A DNA stretch of 64,000 bases from Conexibacter arvalis (GCF_014199525.1 NZ_JACHNU010000004.1:248001-312000); one strand, 5' to 3'. Positions 40,157 through 48,611 are shown, counted from the first letter of the stretch. The notes: generated from the letters alone by a model not told the origin. Numbers and translations: made by a program.

Positions 40157-41134
40157 ATGACGACGACCGAGGACAAGATCGTTCAGTACCTGACCGAGGC
40201 GCGGGCGATGGAGCTGGCGCTCGTGCGGACGCTGCAGGCGCACATCGCGATGACGCCGAGCGGCGGCTACCGCGGCGAGCTGGAGCGCCACCTGCGCGAG
40301 ACCCGCGGCCACGCCGACCGGATCGCCCGCCGGCTCGCCGACCTCGGCCGCGCTCCGTCGACCGCCGCGGTCGTCTACGGCGCCGGACAGCGCCTGCTCG
40401 GCCAGGCGCTCGCGCTCGGGAAGGCGCCGCTCGACATGCTGCGCGGCGCGAGCCCCGAGGAGAAGCTGCTGAAGAACGCGAAGGACGAGTGCGCCAGCGA
40501 GCAGCTGGAGATCGCCACCTACGACGCGCTCGAGCAGCTCGCGACCGCCGCCGGCGACGAGGCGACGGCGAGACTGGCGCGCGACCACCGCGCCGACGAG
40601 GAGCGGATGCTCGCCGCGCTGCGCGCCGAGCTGCCGCGGCTGACGGCGAGAGTGATCCGCGCCGAGGTCCACGAGCACGGGAGCTTCGACGTCGCGAGGA
40701 CGGGCGCCGCGCAGGCCGCCCGCAGCGCCGCCGACGACGCCAAGGCGCAGGCCGCTGCGGCGGCCGACGCGGCGCGCGAGCGGGCGGAGCGCGCGGTCGA
40801 GGACGCGAAGGCGCGCACGAGCGAGGCGGCCGACGCGGCGACGAGCCGCGCGAGCGAGGCGGTCGATGCCGCGGCGAAGCGCACGAGCGAGGCGGCCGAC
40901 GCGATGCGCGACCGCGCCGGCGACGCGATCGAGGCGGCGGCCGAGCAGCGCGAGCCGTTCGACGGCTACGACGAGCTCAACGCCGACACCGTCGTCAGAC
41001 GGCTGCGAGCGCTGCCGCCGGCGCGGCTGCGACAGGTCGAGGCCTACGAGCGGGCGCACAAGCGCCGCCGCACGGTGATCGAGGCCTCCGAGCGCCGTCG
41101 CGCGGCGGCCGCCGACGGCAGCGGCGGAAGATGA
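40157..41134 (+). CDS. YciE/DUF892-like ferritin-fold protein with long helical tail
   Basis: 325-residue protein. Residues 1-170 form a four-helix ferritin-like unit of the YciE/YciF type (IVQYLTEARAMELALVRTLQ, HLRETRGHADRIARRLADLG, KDECASEQLEIATYDALEQL, ATARLARDHRADEERMLAAL). Residues 190-275 are Ala/Glu/Lys-rich repeats (DAKARTSEAADAATSRASEA) like LEA or apolipoprotein helices. The C-terminal 45 residues are basic (AYERAHKRRRTVIEASERRR). Ribosome site GAGGAGC. YciE-like proteins are general-stress proteins. Divergent from two acidic stress-type genes. Confidence 0.8.
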   Translation: MTTTEDKIVQYLTEARAMELALVRTLQAHIAMTPSGGYRGELERHLRETRGHADRIARRLADLGRAPSTAAVVYGAGQRLLGQALALGKAPLDMLRGASPEEKLLKNAKDECASEQLEIATYDALEQLATAAGDEATARLARDHRADEERMLAALRAELPRLTARVIRAEVHEHGSFDVARTGAAQAARSAADDAKAQAAAAADAARERAERAVEDAKARTSEAADAATSRASEAVDAAAKRTSEAADAMRDRAGDAIEAAAEQREPFDGYDELNADTVVRRLRALPPARLRQVEAYERAHKRRRTVIEASERRRAAAADGSGGR

Positions 41135-41236
41135 GCGCCCGCCCGCGACCGGCGACGCCGCTCGCGGGCTGGCGGCGTCGGCTGCCGAGCGGCGACGACG
41201 TTCGCGAGCTGACGCCACCGACTCCGTCCCGCGCTC

Positions 41237-41260
41237 ATTGCTCAAACGCGTTTGAGCAAT
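41237..41260. promoter_or_regulatory. Perfect 24-base palindrome
   Basis: ATTGCTCAAACG followed at once by its reverse complement CGTTTGAGCAAT, without a loop. It lies about 100 bases after the ferritin-like gene and 67 bases before a small HTH gene. The lack of a loop and the operator-like AT content favour a repressor site over a terminator. Confidence 0.55.
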
Positions 41261-41327
41261 CGGGAAATAGTGACCAAATTGCGCAACGTCATGCCTTGTG
41301 ACACGAGGTTGCGTTACGGTGACAGAA

Positions 41328-41588
41328 ATGAGTGGCAGGGTGACAGTGCTGCTGCCGCACGGGAGCGGTGACAGCGATCTCGATTGCGCGGAGGCGGCGA
41401 GCCTCCTCGACGTGCCCGCGAACGCCCTGCGGTCATGGTCGGAGCGGCTGTCGTTCCCCCATGACGTCGGCGGCGCGGGCAGCCCCCGCTTCCGCCGCTC
41501 CGAGATCGAGGCGCTGCGCGACGCGCTGCCGCTCTCCCATTCGGTCAGCGGCGCGATCCACGCCGCGCGCCTGCGCGTCCACGGGTGA
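41328..41588 (+). CDS. Small MerR-like HTH protein (86 aa)
   Basis: Short protein with a MerR-type DNA-binding half: CAEAASLLDVPANALRSWSE, then LSFPHDVGGAGSPRFRRSEI and EALRDALPLSHSVSGAIHAA. There is no effector domain. The start is uncertain (ATG 41328; GTG 41298 or 41319 also fit). The 24-base perfect palindrome upstream could be its own operator. It is convergent with the molybdate operon, only 22 bases from the modC stop. Confidence 0.65.
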   Translation: MSGRVTVLLPHGSGDSDLDCAEAASLLDVPANALRSWSERLSFPHDVGGAGSPRFRRSEIEALRDALPLSHSVSGAIHAARLRVHG

Positions 41589-41610
41589 GCGGCCCGGGGC
41601 GGGGCCCCGT

Positions 41611-42693
41611 TCAGCGCGGCGTCACCCGCGTCGCCGCCGCCTTCCAGACGGCGACGACGCGACGGCCCGGCGCCAGCTCGAGCCGCTCGACCGAGGCGCC
41701 GGTCACCTCGGCGGTCAGCGGCTGCGGCAGCGCGAGCCCGACGCGGACGCGGTTGCCGACCTCGGTGACCGAGACGACCTCTGCCGCCAGCCGGTTGGAG
41801 GCTGAGCCGGCGGAGGGCGCCTCGGGCGGCTCGAGCGTCACCTCCCACGGGTGGACCGAGACCGCGACGGGCCCCTCGCCCCCGTCCGTCGAGCGCACCT
41901 CGCCGCCGCCGTCGAGCGCGACGACCGTGAGCGGGCGCTCGCCATCGGCCGCCGCGACGACCGCGCCGGTCAGCACGACCGCGCCGGTGAAGTCGGCGAC
42001 GAAGCCCGACGCCGGTCGCGCCGCCAGCTCCGGCGCCGGCCCGCGCTGGACGATCCGGCCGCCGTCGAGCACCGCGACCTCGTCGCCGAGCAGCGCCGCC
42101 TCGGCGAAGTCGTGCGTGACGAGCAGCGCCGGCACCTCCAGCTCCGCCAGCAGCCGCCCCAGCTCCCGTCCGGCGCGGCCGCGGCTGCGCGCGTCGAGCG
42201 CCGACAGCGGCTCGTCGAGCAGCAGCGCCCGCGGCCGCGGCGCCAGCGCCCGCGCCAGCGCGACCCGCTGGCGCTCCCCGCCCGACAGCGAGCCGGGCCG
42301 CCGGTCGGCGAGCGCGGCGACCCCGAAGCGCTCCAGCAGCTCGACGGCGCGTGCCCACCGCTGCGCGCGCGACAGCCCGCGCAGCCCGTAGGCGACGTTG
42401 CGCCAGACGCTCAGATGGCCGAACAGCGCGTAGTCCTGGAAGAGGTAGCCGCAGCCGCGCAGCTCCGGCGCGACGAAGACGCGGCGCGCGCCGTCGAACC
42501 ACGGCTCGCCGCCGCAGGCGATCCGGCCGGCGTCGGGTCTCAGCAGGCCGGCGACCGCCCGCAGGATCGTCGTCTTGCCGGCGCCGCTGGGCCCGGCGAG
42601 CGCGAGGCAGGTTCGGGCCGGAACCTCCAGCGCGACGTCGAGGTCGAGTGCGCCGACGCGCGTGCGCAGCTCAGCGGAGAGCATCGGCGCCAT
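41611..42693 (-). CDS. modC: Molybdate ABC transporter ATPase ModC
   Basis: 360-residue ATPase. P-loop LAGPSGAGKTTILRAVAGLL, CGYLFQDYALFGHLSVWRNV with the Q-loop, signature LSGGERQRVALARALAP, Walker B ALLLDEPLSALD and H-loop LLVTHDFAEAALL. A C-terminal TOBE/Mop regulatory region (NRLAAEVVSVTEVGNRVRVG, ATRVTPR) follows. Substrate assignment to molybdate or tungstate rests on the neighbouring ModA/ModB and Mop-regulator genes. The ATG at 42693 overlaps modB by 23 bases; an ATG at 42684 is an alternative. Confidence 0.9.
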   Translation of the reverse strand: MAPMLSAELRTRVGALDLDVALEVPARTCLALAGPSGAGKTTILRAVAGLLRPDAGRIACGGEPWFDGARRVFVAPELRGCGYLFQDYALFGHLSVWRNVAYGLRGLSRAQRWARAVELLERFGVAALADRRPGSLSGGERQRVALARALAPRPRALLLDEPLSALDARSRGRAGRELGRLLAELEVPALLVTHDFAEAALLGDEVAVLDGGRIVQRGPAPELAARPASGFVADFTGAVVLTGAVVAAADGERPLTVVALDGGGEVRSTDGGEGPVAVSVHPWEVTLEPPEAPSAGSASNRLAAEVVSVTEVGNRVRVGLALPQPLTAEVTGASVERLELAPGRRVVAVWKAAATRVTPR

Positions 42694-43543
42694 GGTCGCG
42701 GGCGAGCAGCTTGACCGACAGCAGCAGCGCCGCCGAGACGACGACCAGCACCGCCGACAGCGCCAGCGCGCCGTCGAAGTCGGTCGCGAAGCGGTCGTAG
42801 ATCGCGAGCGGGACGGTCTGCGTGATCCCGCGGAATGAGCCGGCGAACATCAGCGTCGCGCCGAACTCGCCGAGCGCGCGGCCCCAGGCGAGCGCGACCC
42901 CGGCGGCGAGCCCCGGCAGCGCCGCGGGGACGGCGACGCGCGCGAAGGTGCGGGCCTCGCCGGCGCCGAGCGTCCGCGACGCCTCCAGCCAACGCCGGTC
43001 GACCGCGGCGAAGGCGCTCTGCGCGGCGCGCAGGTGGAACGGCGCGGAGACGAACACGAGCGCGACGACGACCCCGGCCGTCTCCAGCACCAGTCTGATC
43101 CCGAGGTCGTCGAGCAGCCCGCCAAGGATCCCCTGCGGGCCGAGCGCCGCGAGCAGCCCGATGCCGGCGACCGCCGGCGGCAGCACGAGTGGCAGCTCCA
43201 GCACCGTCACGACCAGCTCGCGCCCGCGGAAGCGGCGGGTCGCAAGCAGGTAGGCGGCCGGCGTCCCGACCGCGACGACGATCCCGACCGCGATCGTCGT
43301 CGTGATCAGGCTGAGCCGCAGCGCCTCGCGCGACGACGGGTCGCCGAGGCTCGCGACCAGCCTCGCCGGCCCGGTGTCGAGGAAGATCGCCAGCACCGGC
43401 AGCGCGAGGAAGCAGAGCGCGACCGCCAGCGCGGCGAACAGCAGCAGCGGGAACCAGGCGCCGCGCAGGCGGGCGGCGGGGCCGCCCGCGCGCGGCGCGC
43501 CCGTCGCGGCGCCGGGCGGCTCGTGGGCGGCCGCGCCGCTCAC
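42671..43543 (-). CDS. modB: Molybdate ABC transporter permease ModB
   Basis: 290-residue permease. About 35 hydrophilic residues precede WFPLLLFAALAVALCFLALP. Five to six helices follow, with PLVLPPAVAGIGLLAALGPQ, the ATPase-contact loop WLEASRTLGAGEARTFARVA and LGEFGATLMFAGSFRGITQT, all typical of ModB. The GTG at 43543 overlaps the modA stop by 4 bases (GTGA). It works with ModC and the lipoprotein ModA to import oxyanions. Confidence 0.91.
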   Translation of the reverse strand: MSGAAAHEPPGAATGAPRAGGPAARLRGAWFPLLLFAALAVALCFLALPVLAIFLDTGPARLVASLGDPSSREALRLSLITTTIAVGIVVAVGTPAAYLLATRRFRGRELVVTVLELPLVLPPAVAGIGLLAALGPQGILGGLLDDLGIRLVLETAGVVVALVFVSAPFHLRAAQSAFAAVDRRWLEASRTLGAGEARTFARVAVPAALPGLAAGVALAWGRALGEFGATLMFAGSFRGITQTVPLAIYDRFATDFDGALALSAVLVVVSAALLLSVKLLARDHGADALR

Positions 43544-44331
43544 CCGGCCGGCGGCGGCTCGAAGCCGGCGTCGCGCAGCGCCTGCGCGCCGGCGCCGGAG
43601 AGCAGCCCGTCGATGAACGCCTGCGCCTGGTCGGGATGCTCGGCGCCGTCGACGACGGCGATCCCGTACGCGACGCTCGGCTGGATCCGCTCCGGCAGGT
43701 CGACCGCGCTCAGCTTGCCGCCGGCGCCCTCGACGTCGGTGACGTAGACGAAGCCGGCGTCGACCGCGCCCTGGGCGACCTTGCCGACGACGCCGCCGAC
43801 GTCGGGCTCGTTCGACCTGACGTTGGCGAGGATCGCCTCGCTCTGTGCGCTGCCGAGTCGCGAGAGCAGTCTGCGCGTGTAGGCGCCGATCGGCACGGTC
43901 TCGGACCCGATCGCGATCGTCGTGCCGGCTCTCGTCAGGTCCTCGACCGAGCGGATCTCGTCGCTGCCGGCCGGCACCGCGATCACGAGCCGGTTGGCCG
44001 CGAAGACGACCGGTCTGCCGACGAGCCCCTCGGCATGCAGCGCGTCGGGCAGTCTCGTGTTGGCCGAGGCGAAGAGGTCCGGTCTGACGCCCTGGCGGAT
44101 CTGCGCCGCCAGCTCGTCGGAGCCGGCGAACTGGAACTTCACCCCCTCCGGTCTGTAGGCCTCGAACGCCTGCTTGAGCGAGGTCGCGGCCGAGACGACG
44201 AGGTCGCCTCCGCTCCCCCCGCTCGTGCCCGCGCCGCCGTCGTCGTCGCTGCTGCCGCAGGCGGTCGCCAGCAGGCACAGCGCCAGCAGCGCCGCGATCA
44301 GCGCGACCGCGCGCGGGGGCGCCTTGGTCAT
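43540..44331 (-). CDS. modA: Molybdate-binding lipoprotein ModA
   Basis: 263-residue binding protein. Lipoprotein signal with lipobox LLATACGSS, then a Gly/Asp/Ser linker. DLVVSAATSLKQAFEAY starts the fold, with FQFAGSDELAAQIRQGVRPD, LFASANTRLPDALHAEGLVG and NRLVIAVPAGSDEIRSVEDL as the oxyanion-site region. It ends with IDGLLSGAGAQALRDAGFEP. The ATG overlaps the upstream regulator stop (ATGA). AGA is often used for Arg in contrast to modB and modC, again in an exported protein. Confidence 0.91.
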   Translation of the reverse strand: MTKAPPRAVALIAALLALCLLATACGSSDDDGGAGTSGGSGGDLVVSAATSLKQAFEAYRPEGVKFQFAGSDELAAQIRQGVRPDLFASANTRLPDALHAEGLVGRPVVFAANRLVIAVPAGSDEIRSVEDLTRAGTTIAIGSETVPIGAYTRRLLSRLGSAQSEAILANVRSNEPDVGGVVGKVAQGAVDAGFVYVTDVEGAGGKLSAVDLPERIQPSVAYGIAVVDGAEHPDQAQAFIDGLLSGAGAQALRDAGFEPPPAG

Positions 44332-44732
44332 CCGGTCCGTCCTCCCTCTTCGATCATCACCGAGGTCGCCTTCACCCGCGCGGTCGCCGGCTTCCCCGGC
44401 GCCAGCCCCATCTCCTCGACGGAGTCGCGCGTGACGGCGGCCGTGACGAGGAACGGCCCGGCCTCGATCTCGACCAGCGCCATCACCCCGTCGACCTCGA
44501 CCGAGCGGACGACGCCCGGAAAGCTGTTGCGCGCCGACAGCGGCGTGCCGGTCTCGTGGCGGCGCGGGCGCGTGCTGAGCCGCTCGACCTCGTCGGGTGG
44601 GACGCGGCGGCGGTTGCGCCCGTCGCGGACGGTCCGCAGTCTCCCGTCGCGGTCCCAGCGGCGCAGCGTGTCGGCGCTGACGCCGAGCGCCTTCGCGGCC
44701 TCGCCGATCGTCAGATCTCGCTCCATCTGCAT
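44328..44732 (-). CDS. MerR-HTH plus TOBE/Mop-type molybdenum regulator
   Basis: 134-residue two-domain protein. The N-terminal MerR-like HTH is LTIGEAAKALGVSADTLRRW, with DRDGRLRTVRDGRNRRRVPP as wing. The C-terminal Mop domain (residues 70-130) is SARNSFPGVVRSVEVDGVMA, then FLVTAAVTRDSVEEMGLAPG and ATARVKATSVMIEE, which binds molybdate or tungstate. It probably senses molybdate and controls the operon that it heads. Start uncertain (ATG 44738, 44732 or 44726). GCAT direct repeats overlap this region. Confidence 0.88.
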   Translation of the reverse strand: MQMERDLTIGEAAKALGVSADTLRRWDRDGRLRTVRDGRNRRRVPPDEVERLSTRPRRHETGTPLSARNSFPGVVRSVEVDGVMALVEIEAGPFLVTAAVTRDSVEEMGLAPGKPATARVKATSVMIEEGGRTG

Positions 44733-44749
44733 AAGCATTGCATAGGCAT
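44729..44749. promoter_or_regulatory. GCAT direct repeats at the molybdenum operon start
   Basis: Four GCAT units in a row, spaced by one or two bases (GCATAAGCATTGCATAGGCAT), covering the start codons of the regulator gene. This may be the operator recognised by the HTH of the regulator. Confidence 0.4.
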
Positions 44750-44873
44750 GGCGTGTTCGGGAGCCACGGCGGAGCGCGACCTCCGCCGACCCGGCGCGCT
44801 CCCTTCTGCCGCCGCGCGCCGCGGCGGCCGCACCGCCCGCCGCCCGCGCCCGTGCCATGCTGGCCTGCTGCCC

Positions 44874-46064
44874 GTGTTCGCTCCCTACGCCGACATCCTC
44901 CGCACACCGGGTGCGCGCGCCTTCGTGCTGGCCGGCTTCGTCGGCCGGCTGCCGATGGCGATGATCGGCCTCGGGACCGTCCTGCTCGTGCGCGCCGCGA
45001 CCGGCTCCTACGGCGTCGCCGGCGGCGTCAGCGCGACGATCGCGATCGCCAACGCGATCGGCGCGCCGCAGATCGGGCGGCTGGTCGACCGCTTCGGACA
45101 GCGGCGGGTGCTGCTGCCGGCGATGGCGATCCACGTCGCCGGCGTCGCCGGCCTGCTGCTCGCCGCGACGCTCGACGCGCCAACCGTCGCGTTCTTCCTC
45201 GCCGCGTTCGTCGCCGGCGGCGCCTTCCCGTCGTTCGGCTCGCTCGTGCGCGCCCGCTGGACCAACCTGCTCGGCGGCACCGAGCGCCTGCAGACCGCCT
45301 ATGCGCTGGAGTCGGTGCTCGACGAGCTGGTCTTCACGCTCGGCCCCGTGCTCGTGACGCTGCTGGCGACGTCGATCGCGCCAGAGGTCGGGCTCGCGAC
45401 CGGCCTCGGCTTCCTGCTGCTCGGCGGGCTGTCGTTCGCCTCGCTGCGCGCGACGGAGCCGCCGGTCGTGCGCGACCGCGGCCGCGGCGGCTCGGCGATC
45501 CGCACGCCCGGCCTCGTCGTGCTGGCGCTCGTCCTCGTCGGCCTCGGCGGCGTCTTCGGCACGATCGAGGTGTCGATGGTCGCCTTCGCCGACGAGCACG
45601 GTCGCCCGGCGCTGTCGGGGCCGCTGCTGGCGCTCCACGCGATCTCCAGCGGCCTCGCCGGGATCGCCTACGGGGCGCGCGCGTGGAAGCTGCCGCTCCA
45701 CCGCCGGCTCCAGGTCGCGCTCGCGCTGCTGTTCGTCGGCACGATCCCGCTGGCGCTCGCCGACACGATCCCGCTGATGGTCGGCGCGATCGTCGTCAGC
45801 GGCCTCACGATCTCGCCGACGCTGATAACGAGCTTCGCGCTCGTCGAGGCGCTCGTCCCGCGCACCGCGCTGACCGAGGGCTTCGCGTGGCTGTCGACCT
45901 CGCTCGGCGCCGGCGTCGCGATCGGCCTCGCCGTCGCCGGCCACGTCGTCGACGCGACCAGCGGCCACCGCGCCTTCACCGTCGCGATCGCCTCCAGCCT
46001 CCTTGGCGCGCTCGCCGTCTTCGCCGGCCGCCGCTGGCTCGCCGCCGGCGCCGCCGCCCGCTGA
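44874..46064 (+). CDS. MFS transporter (YdhP/sugar-efflux-like)
   Basis: 396-residue twelve-helix MFS protein. VFAPYADILRTPGARAFVLA starts the first helix. IGAPQIGRLVDRFGQRRVLL is the loop 2-3 motif. AAFVAGGAFPSFGSLVRARW, YALESVLDELVFTLGPVLVT and LVEALVPRTALTEGFAWLST follow; the latter two segments are common in actinobacterial MFS proteins of unknown substrate. GTG at 44874 gives the natural start; the frame is open upstream but antisense to the molybdenum regulator. A long palindrome lies after the stop. Confidence 0.85.
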   Translation: MFAPYADILRTPGARAFVLAGFVGRLPMAMIGLGTVLLVRAATGSYGVAGGVSATIAIANAIGAPQIGRLVDRFGQRRVLLPAMAIHVAGVAGLLLAATLDAPTVAFFLAAFVAGGAFPSFGSLVRARWTNLLGGTERLQTAYALESVLDELVFTLGPVLVTLLATSIAPEVGLATGLGFLLLGGLSFASLRATEPPVVRDRGRGGSAIRTPGLVVLALVLVGLGGVFGTIEVSMVAFADEHGRPALSGPLLALHAISSGLAGIAYGARAWKLPLHRRLQVALALLFVGTIPLALADTIPLMVGAIVVSGLTISPTLITSFALVEALVPRTALTEGFAWLSTSLGAGVAIGLAVAGHVVDATSGHRAFTVAIASSLLGALAVFAGRRWLAAGAAAR

Positions 46065-46077
46065 CCCGCCACCGCTC

Positions 46078-46130
46078 GCGAGCTGCGTCAATCCGTACCC
46101 CGCAGAGGGGTGCGGATTGACGCAGCTCGC
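46078..46130. terminator. Long bidirectional palindromic terminator
   Basis: Perfect 18-base outer arms (46078-46095, 46113-46130), plus an inner ACCCC/GGGGT stem with loop GCAGA. It lies between the convergent MFS and peroxiredoxin genes. Confidence 0.75.
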
Positions 46131-46198
46131 GTCGACCGGCGGTCAGGCGCGCTACTCCAGCCGCGTCCGCGATGCGGTGCCGCCGGCCCCCGTCCCGC

Positions 46199-46774
46199 TC
46201 ACGACACCGCTCCGAGCCACGCCGCGACGTCGGCGGCGTTGCGGTCGGGCGGGAAGACGGGATAGAAGACTCTCTCGATCGCGCCGCCCCGCGCGACCAG
46301 CGTGATCCGCTTGTAGACGGTCATGCCGCCCGCGTCGAAGGTCGGCAGTCTCAGCGCCGCTGCCAGCTCCAGCCCCGGGTCGGCCAGCAGCGGGAACGGC
46401 ATGTGCTCGCGCTCGGCGAACTCCCGCTGGTGCTCGAGCGGCTGCGCGCTGAGGCCGACGACGTCGGCGCCGAGCACGGTCAGCTGGGCGCGGTGGTCGC
46501 GGAAGGCGCAGTTCTGCGGCGTGCAGCCGCGCGCGCCCGGGATCTCGTCCCAGCCCTCCGGCAGCACCTCGCCGGGGACGCCGGTGCGCGGGTAGACGTA
46601 GAGCACGAGCGTGAACGCCTCGGCGGCGAGCTCGGCGAGGTCGAGCGTCCCGCCCTGGGTCGAGGGGAGCGCCAGGCTCGGCAGCTCCATGCCCGGCAGA
46701 TGGTCGGCGGCTCCGTCGTCGACCGGGATCGGCAGGTTCGGCGGCAGACGGCGGAAGTCATGCACGTCGGACAT
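46199..46774 (-). CDS. Peroxiredoxin-like protein (AhpC/TSA family)
   Basis: 191-residue thioredoxin-fold peroxidase. PSLALPSTQGGTLDLAELAA and TLVLYVYPRTGVPGEVLPEG lead to GARGCTPQNCAFRDHRAQLT, where a CTPQNC motif stands in place of the classical PxxxTxxC loop. LGADVVGLSAQPLEHQREFA and PFPLLADPGLELAAALRLPT complete the fold. The two close cysteines may form the redox pair. Likely removes organic hydroperoxides. The 157-base stretch upstream to the hydrolase gene shows no clear promoter. Confidence 0.83.
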   Translation of the reverse strand: MSDVHDFRRLPPNLPIPVDDGAADHLPGMELPSLALPSTQGGTLDLAELAAEAFTLVLYVYPRTGVPGEVLPEGWDEIPGARGCTPQNCAFRDHRAQLTVLGADVVGLSAQPLEHQREFAEREHMPFPLLADPGLELAAALRLPTFDAGGMTVYKRITLVARGGAIERVFYPVFPPDRNAADVAAWLGAVS

Positions 46775-46931
46775 CGGCCACAGTCTGCCAGCTCCAGGAG
46801 CGTCGATTTGCGGTTGGCCAGCAATCGCCGGTCTCGCGGGCGATTCCGAGCGCGCAGGAGGGCGGCGGCGCGGGCGGCCGGCGCCAGGATCCTCGGCCGA
46901 GCGATCGCGCGGCGGGCGATCGACGCCCCGC

Positions 46932-47759
46932 TCAGACCGGCGCGCGCGCCGCCAGCTCCGCGATCACGCGCGACAGCTGGCCGCCCTGCCACGCCAGCGG
47001 CGATCTGCCCTCCTCCTCGACGCGCAGCTCGGCGCCGGGGATCGCGGCCGCGTACGCCTCGCCGATCGCGAGCGGATGGCCCGGGTCGGCCTCGTCGCGG
47101 CTGGCGACGACGACCGCCGGGATCCCGTCGAGCTCGGCGAGGTCGTGGAGCGTCTCGAACGGGCGCGAGCGCGGCACGGCGTGGAGCGCGTCGGCGACCG
47201 CGTCGAGGTGGTCGTGCTGGGCCAGCCGCTGGCGCAGGACGGTCCGCACCGTGTCCTGCCATGCCGCCGGCATCCGCTCGACTCTGTTGGCCTCGACGAA
47301 GCCCTCGATCCCGCCCTCGCGCAGGCCGGTCGAGAGCGCGTCCCAGTTGTCGAGCCGCGCCGGATCGTCCTGCGTGACCGGGTCGTAGGCCGGCGTCACG
47401 ACCGCGATCGCGGCGACCCGCTCCGGCGCGTCGAGGGCGAAGCGCAGGAGCGTGTGCGCCCCCATCGAGGCGCCGGCGAGCACCGCCCGCTCGATCCCGG
47501 CCGCGTCGAGCACCGCGCCGAGGTCGGCGGCGAGCAGCTCGTAGCCGTAGGCGTCCGGCGACGGCGCGGGGCTCGATCTGCCGTGGCCGCGCGCGTCGTA
47601 CGCGACGACGCGATGGCCGCCGCGGGCCAGCGATCTCGACCCCATCACGACGTAGCGGCGGGTCGCCGTCAGCCCGTGCAGCAGCACGACCGGCGTGCCG
47701 TCCCCCTCGTCCGTCCCCGCGAGGGTCACCCCGTCGCGCTCGACCGTCAGCTCGCTCAT
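46932..47759 (-). CDS. Alpha/beta hydrolase
   Basis: 275-residue hydrolase. VVLLHGLTATRRY gives the oxyanion-hole HG. YDARGHGRSSPAP follows. The nucleophile elbow is LAGASMGAHTLLRF, and VVVASRDEADPGHPLA holds the acid. The C-terminal His is probably in EGRSPLAWQGGQLS-adjacent sequence, but the usual GH-P motif is lost, so the His cannot be assigned. The substrate is unknown. It is divergent from the thioredoxin gene, 56 bases apart. Confidence 0.85.
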   Translation of the reverse strand: MSELTVERDGVTLAGTDEGDGTPVVLLHGLTATRRYVVMGSRSLARGGHRVVAYDARGHGRSSPAPSPDAYGYELLAADLGAVLDAAGIERAVLAGASMGAHTLLRFALDAPERVAAIAVVTPAYDPVTQDDPARLDNWDALSTGLREGGIEGFVEANRVERMPAAWQDTVRTVLRQRLAQHDHLDAVADALHAVPRSRPFETLHDLAELDGIPAVVVASRDEADPGHPLAIGEAYAAAIPGAELRVEEEGRSPLAWQGGQLSRVIAELAARAPV

Positions 47760-47815
47760 GCAGTGAGGTGATAGCGGAAAGGAGCGCGACGCCGTCCGCT
47801 CGCTACCCTCACGAC

Positions 47816-48556
47816 ATGGTCTTCGACGTCACCGAGAACGACTTCCAGAGAGAGGTCGTCGAGCGCTCCCACGAGATTCCCGTCGTCGTCGACTTCTGGG
47901 CCGAGTGGTGCGGTCCCTGCCGCCAGCTCGGCCCGGTGCTGGAGAGAGCGGTGAACGCCCGCGAGGGCAAGGTCGCGCTCGCGAAGGTCGACACCGACGC
48001 CAACCCCGGCATCTCGCAGGCCTTCCAGATCCAGGGCATCCCGGCCGTGAAGGCGTTCCAGGACGGCCAGGTCGTCTCGGAGTTCGTCGGCGCGCAGCCG
48101 CCGGCCGCCGTCGAGCGCTTCCTCGACGGCCTCGTCCCCTCCGAGGTCGACGGACTGGTCGCCGCCGGCGACGAGGCGTCGCTCAGACGGGCGCTCGAGC
48201 TCGACCCCAACCGCGCCGACGCGCTCGTGCCGCTCGCCCGCATCCTCCACGGCCGCGGCGAGAGCGAGGCCGCGCTGGAGCTGGCGCGGCGCGCTCCGGG
48301 GAACTTCGGCGCCGAGGGCCTCGCCGCCCGCATCGAGCTGGAGCGCGCCGGCGAGCCCGATCTCGCCGACGCCTTCGCCGCCGCCGACGCGGGCGACGTC
48401 GCCCGCGCGCTCGACCTGCTGATCGCCGCCCTCCCCTCCGCCGACGGCGCCAGAGACGAGATCCGCAGAGTCGTCGTCGCGCTGCTCGACGAGCTCGGCG
48501 TCGAGCACGAGCTGGCGCGCGACGCTCGCCGCCGCCTCGCCGCGGCGCTCTACTAG
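47816..48556 (+). CDS. Thioredoxin-TPR protein (CnoX/YbbN-like)
   Basis: 246-residue protein. The N-terminal thioredoxin domain has VVVDFWAEWCGPCRQLGPVL, with the intact WCGPC active site, and FQIQGIPAVKAFQDGQVVSE with cis-Pro. The C-terminal 130 residues are TPR-like helices (LRRALELDPNRADALVPLAR, ALDLLIAALPSADGARDEIR). In E. coli the family member CnoX is a redox chaperone holdase. AGA codons occur early in the gene (FQREVVE, LERAVN). A strong hairpin follows the stop. Confidence 0.9.
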   Translation: MVFDVTENDFQREVVERSHEIPVVVDFWAEWCGPCRQLGPVLERAVNAREGKVALAKVDTDANPGISQAFQIQGIPAVKAFQDGQVVSEFVGAQPPAAVERFLDGLVPSEVDGLVAAGDEASLRRALELDPNRADALVPLARILHGRGESEAALELARRAPGNFGAEGLAARIELERAGEPDLADAFAAADAGDVARALDLLIAALPSADGARDEIRRVVVALLDELGVEHELARDARRRLAAALY

Positions 48557-48581
48557 CGCACCGCCGCACGCCGGGATCCCG

Positions 48582-48599
48582 CGCCGCCTCACGGCGGCG
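48582..48599 (+). terminator. Hairpin after the thioredoxin-TPR gene
   Basis: CGCCGCC and GGCGGCG with loop TCAC, 26 bases after the stop and 13 bases before the trkA start. Confidence 0.5.
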
Positions 48600-48611
48600 T
48601 ACGCTGCATCC

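Noticed and set aside
41237-41260. Perfect palindrome as an insertion-sequence end
   Set aside because: No second copy, target duplication or transposase is near.
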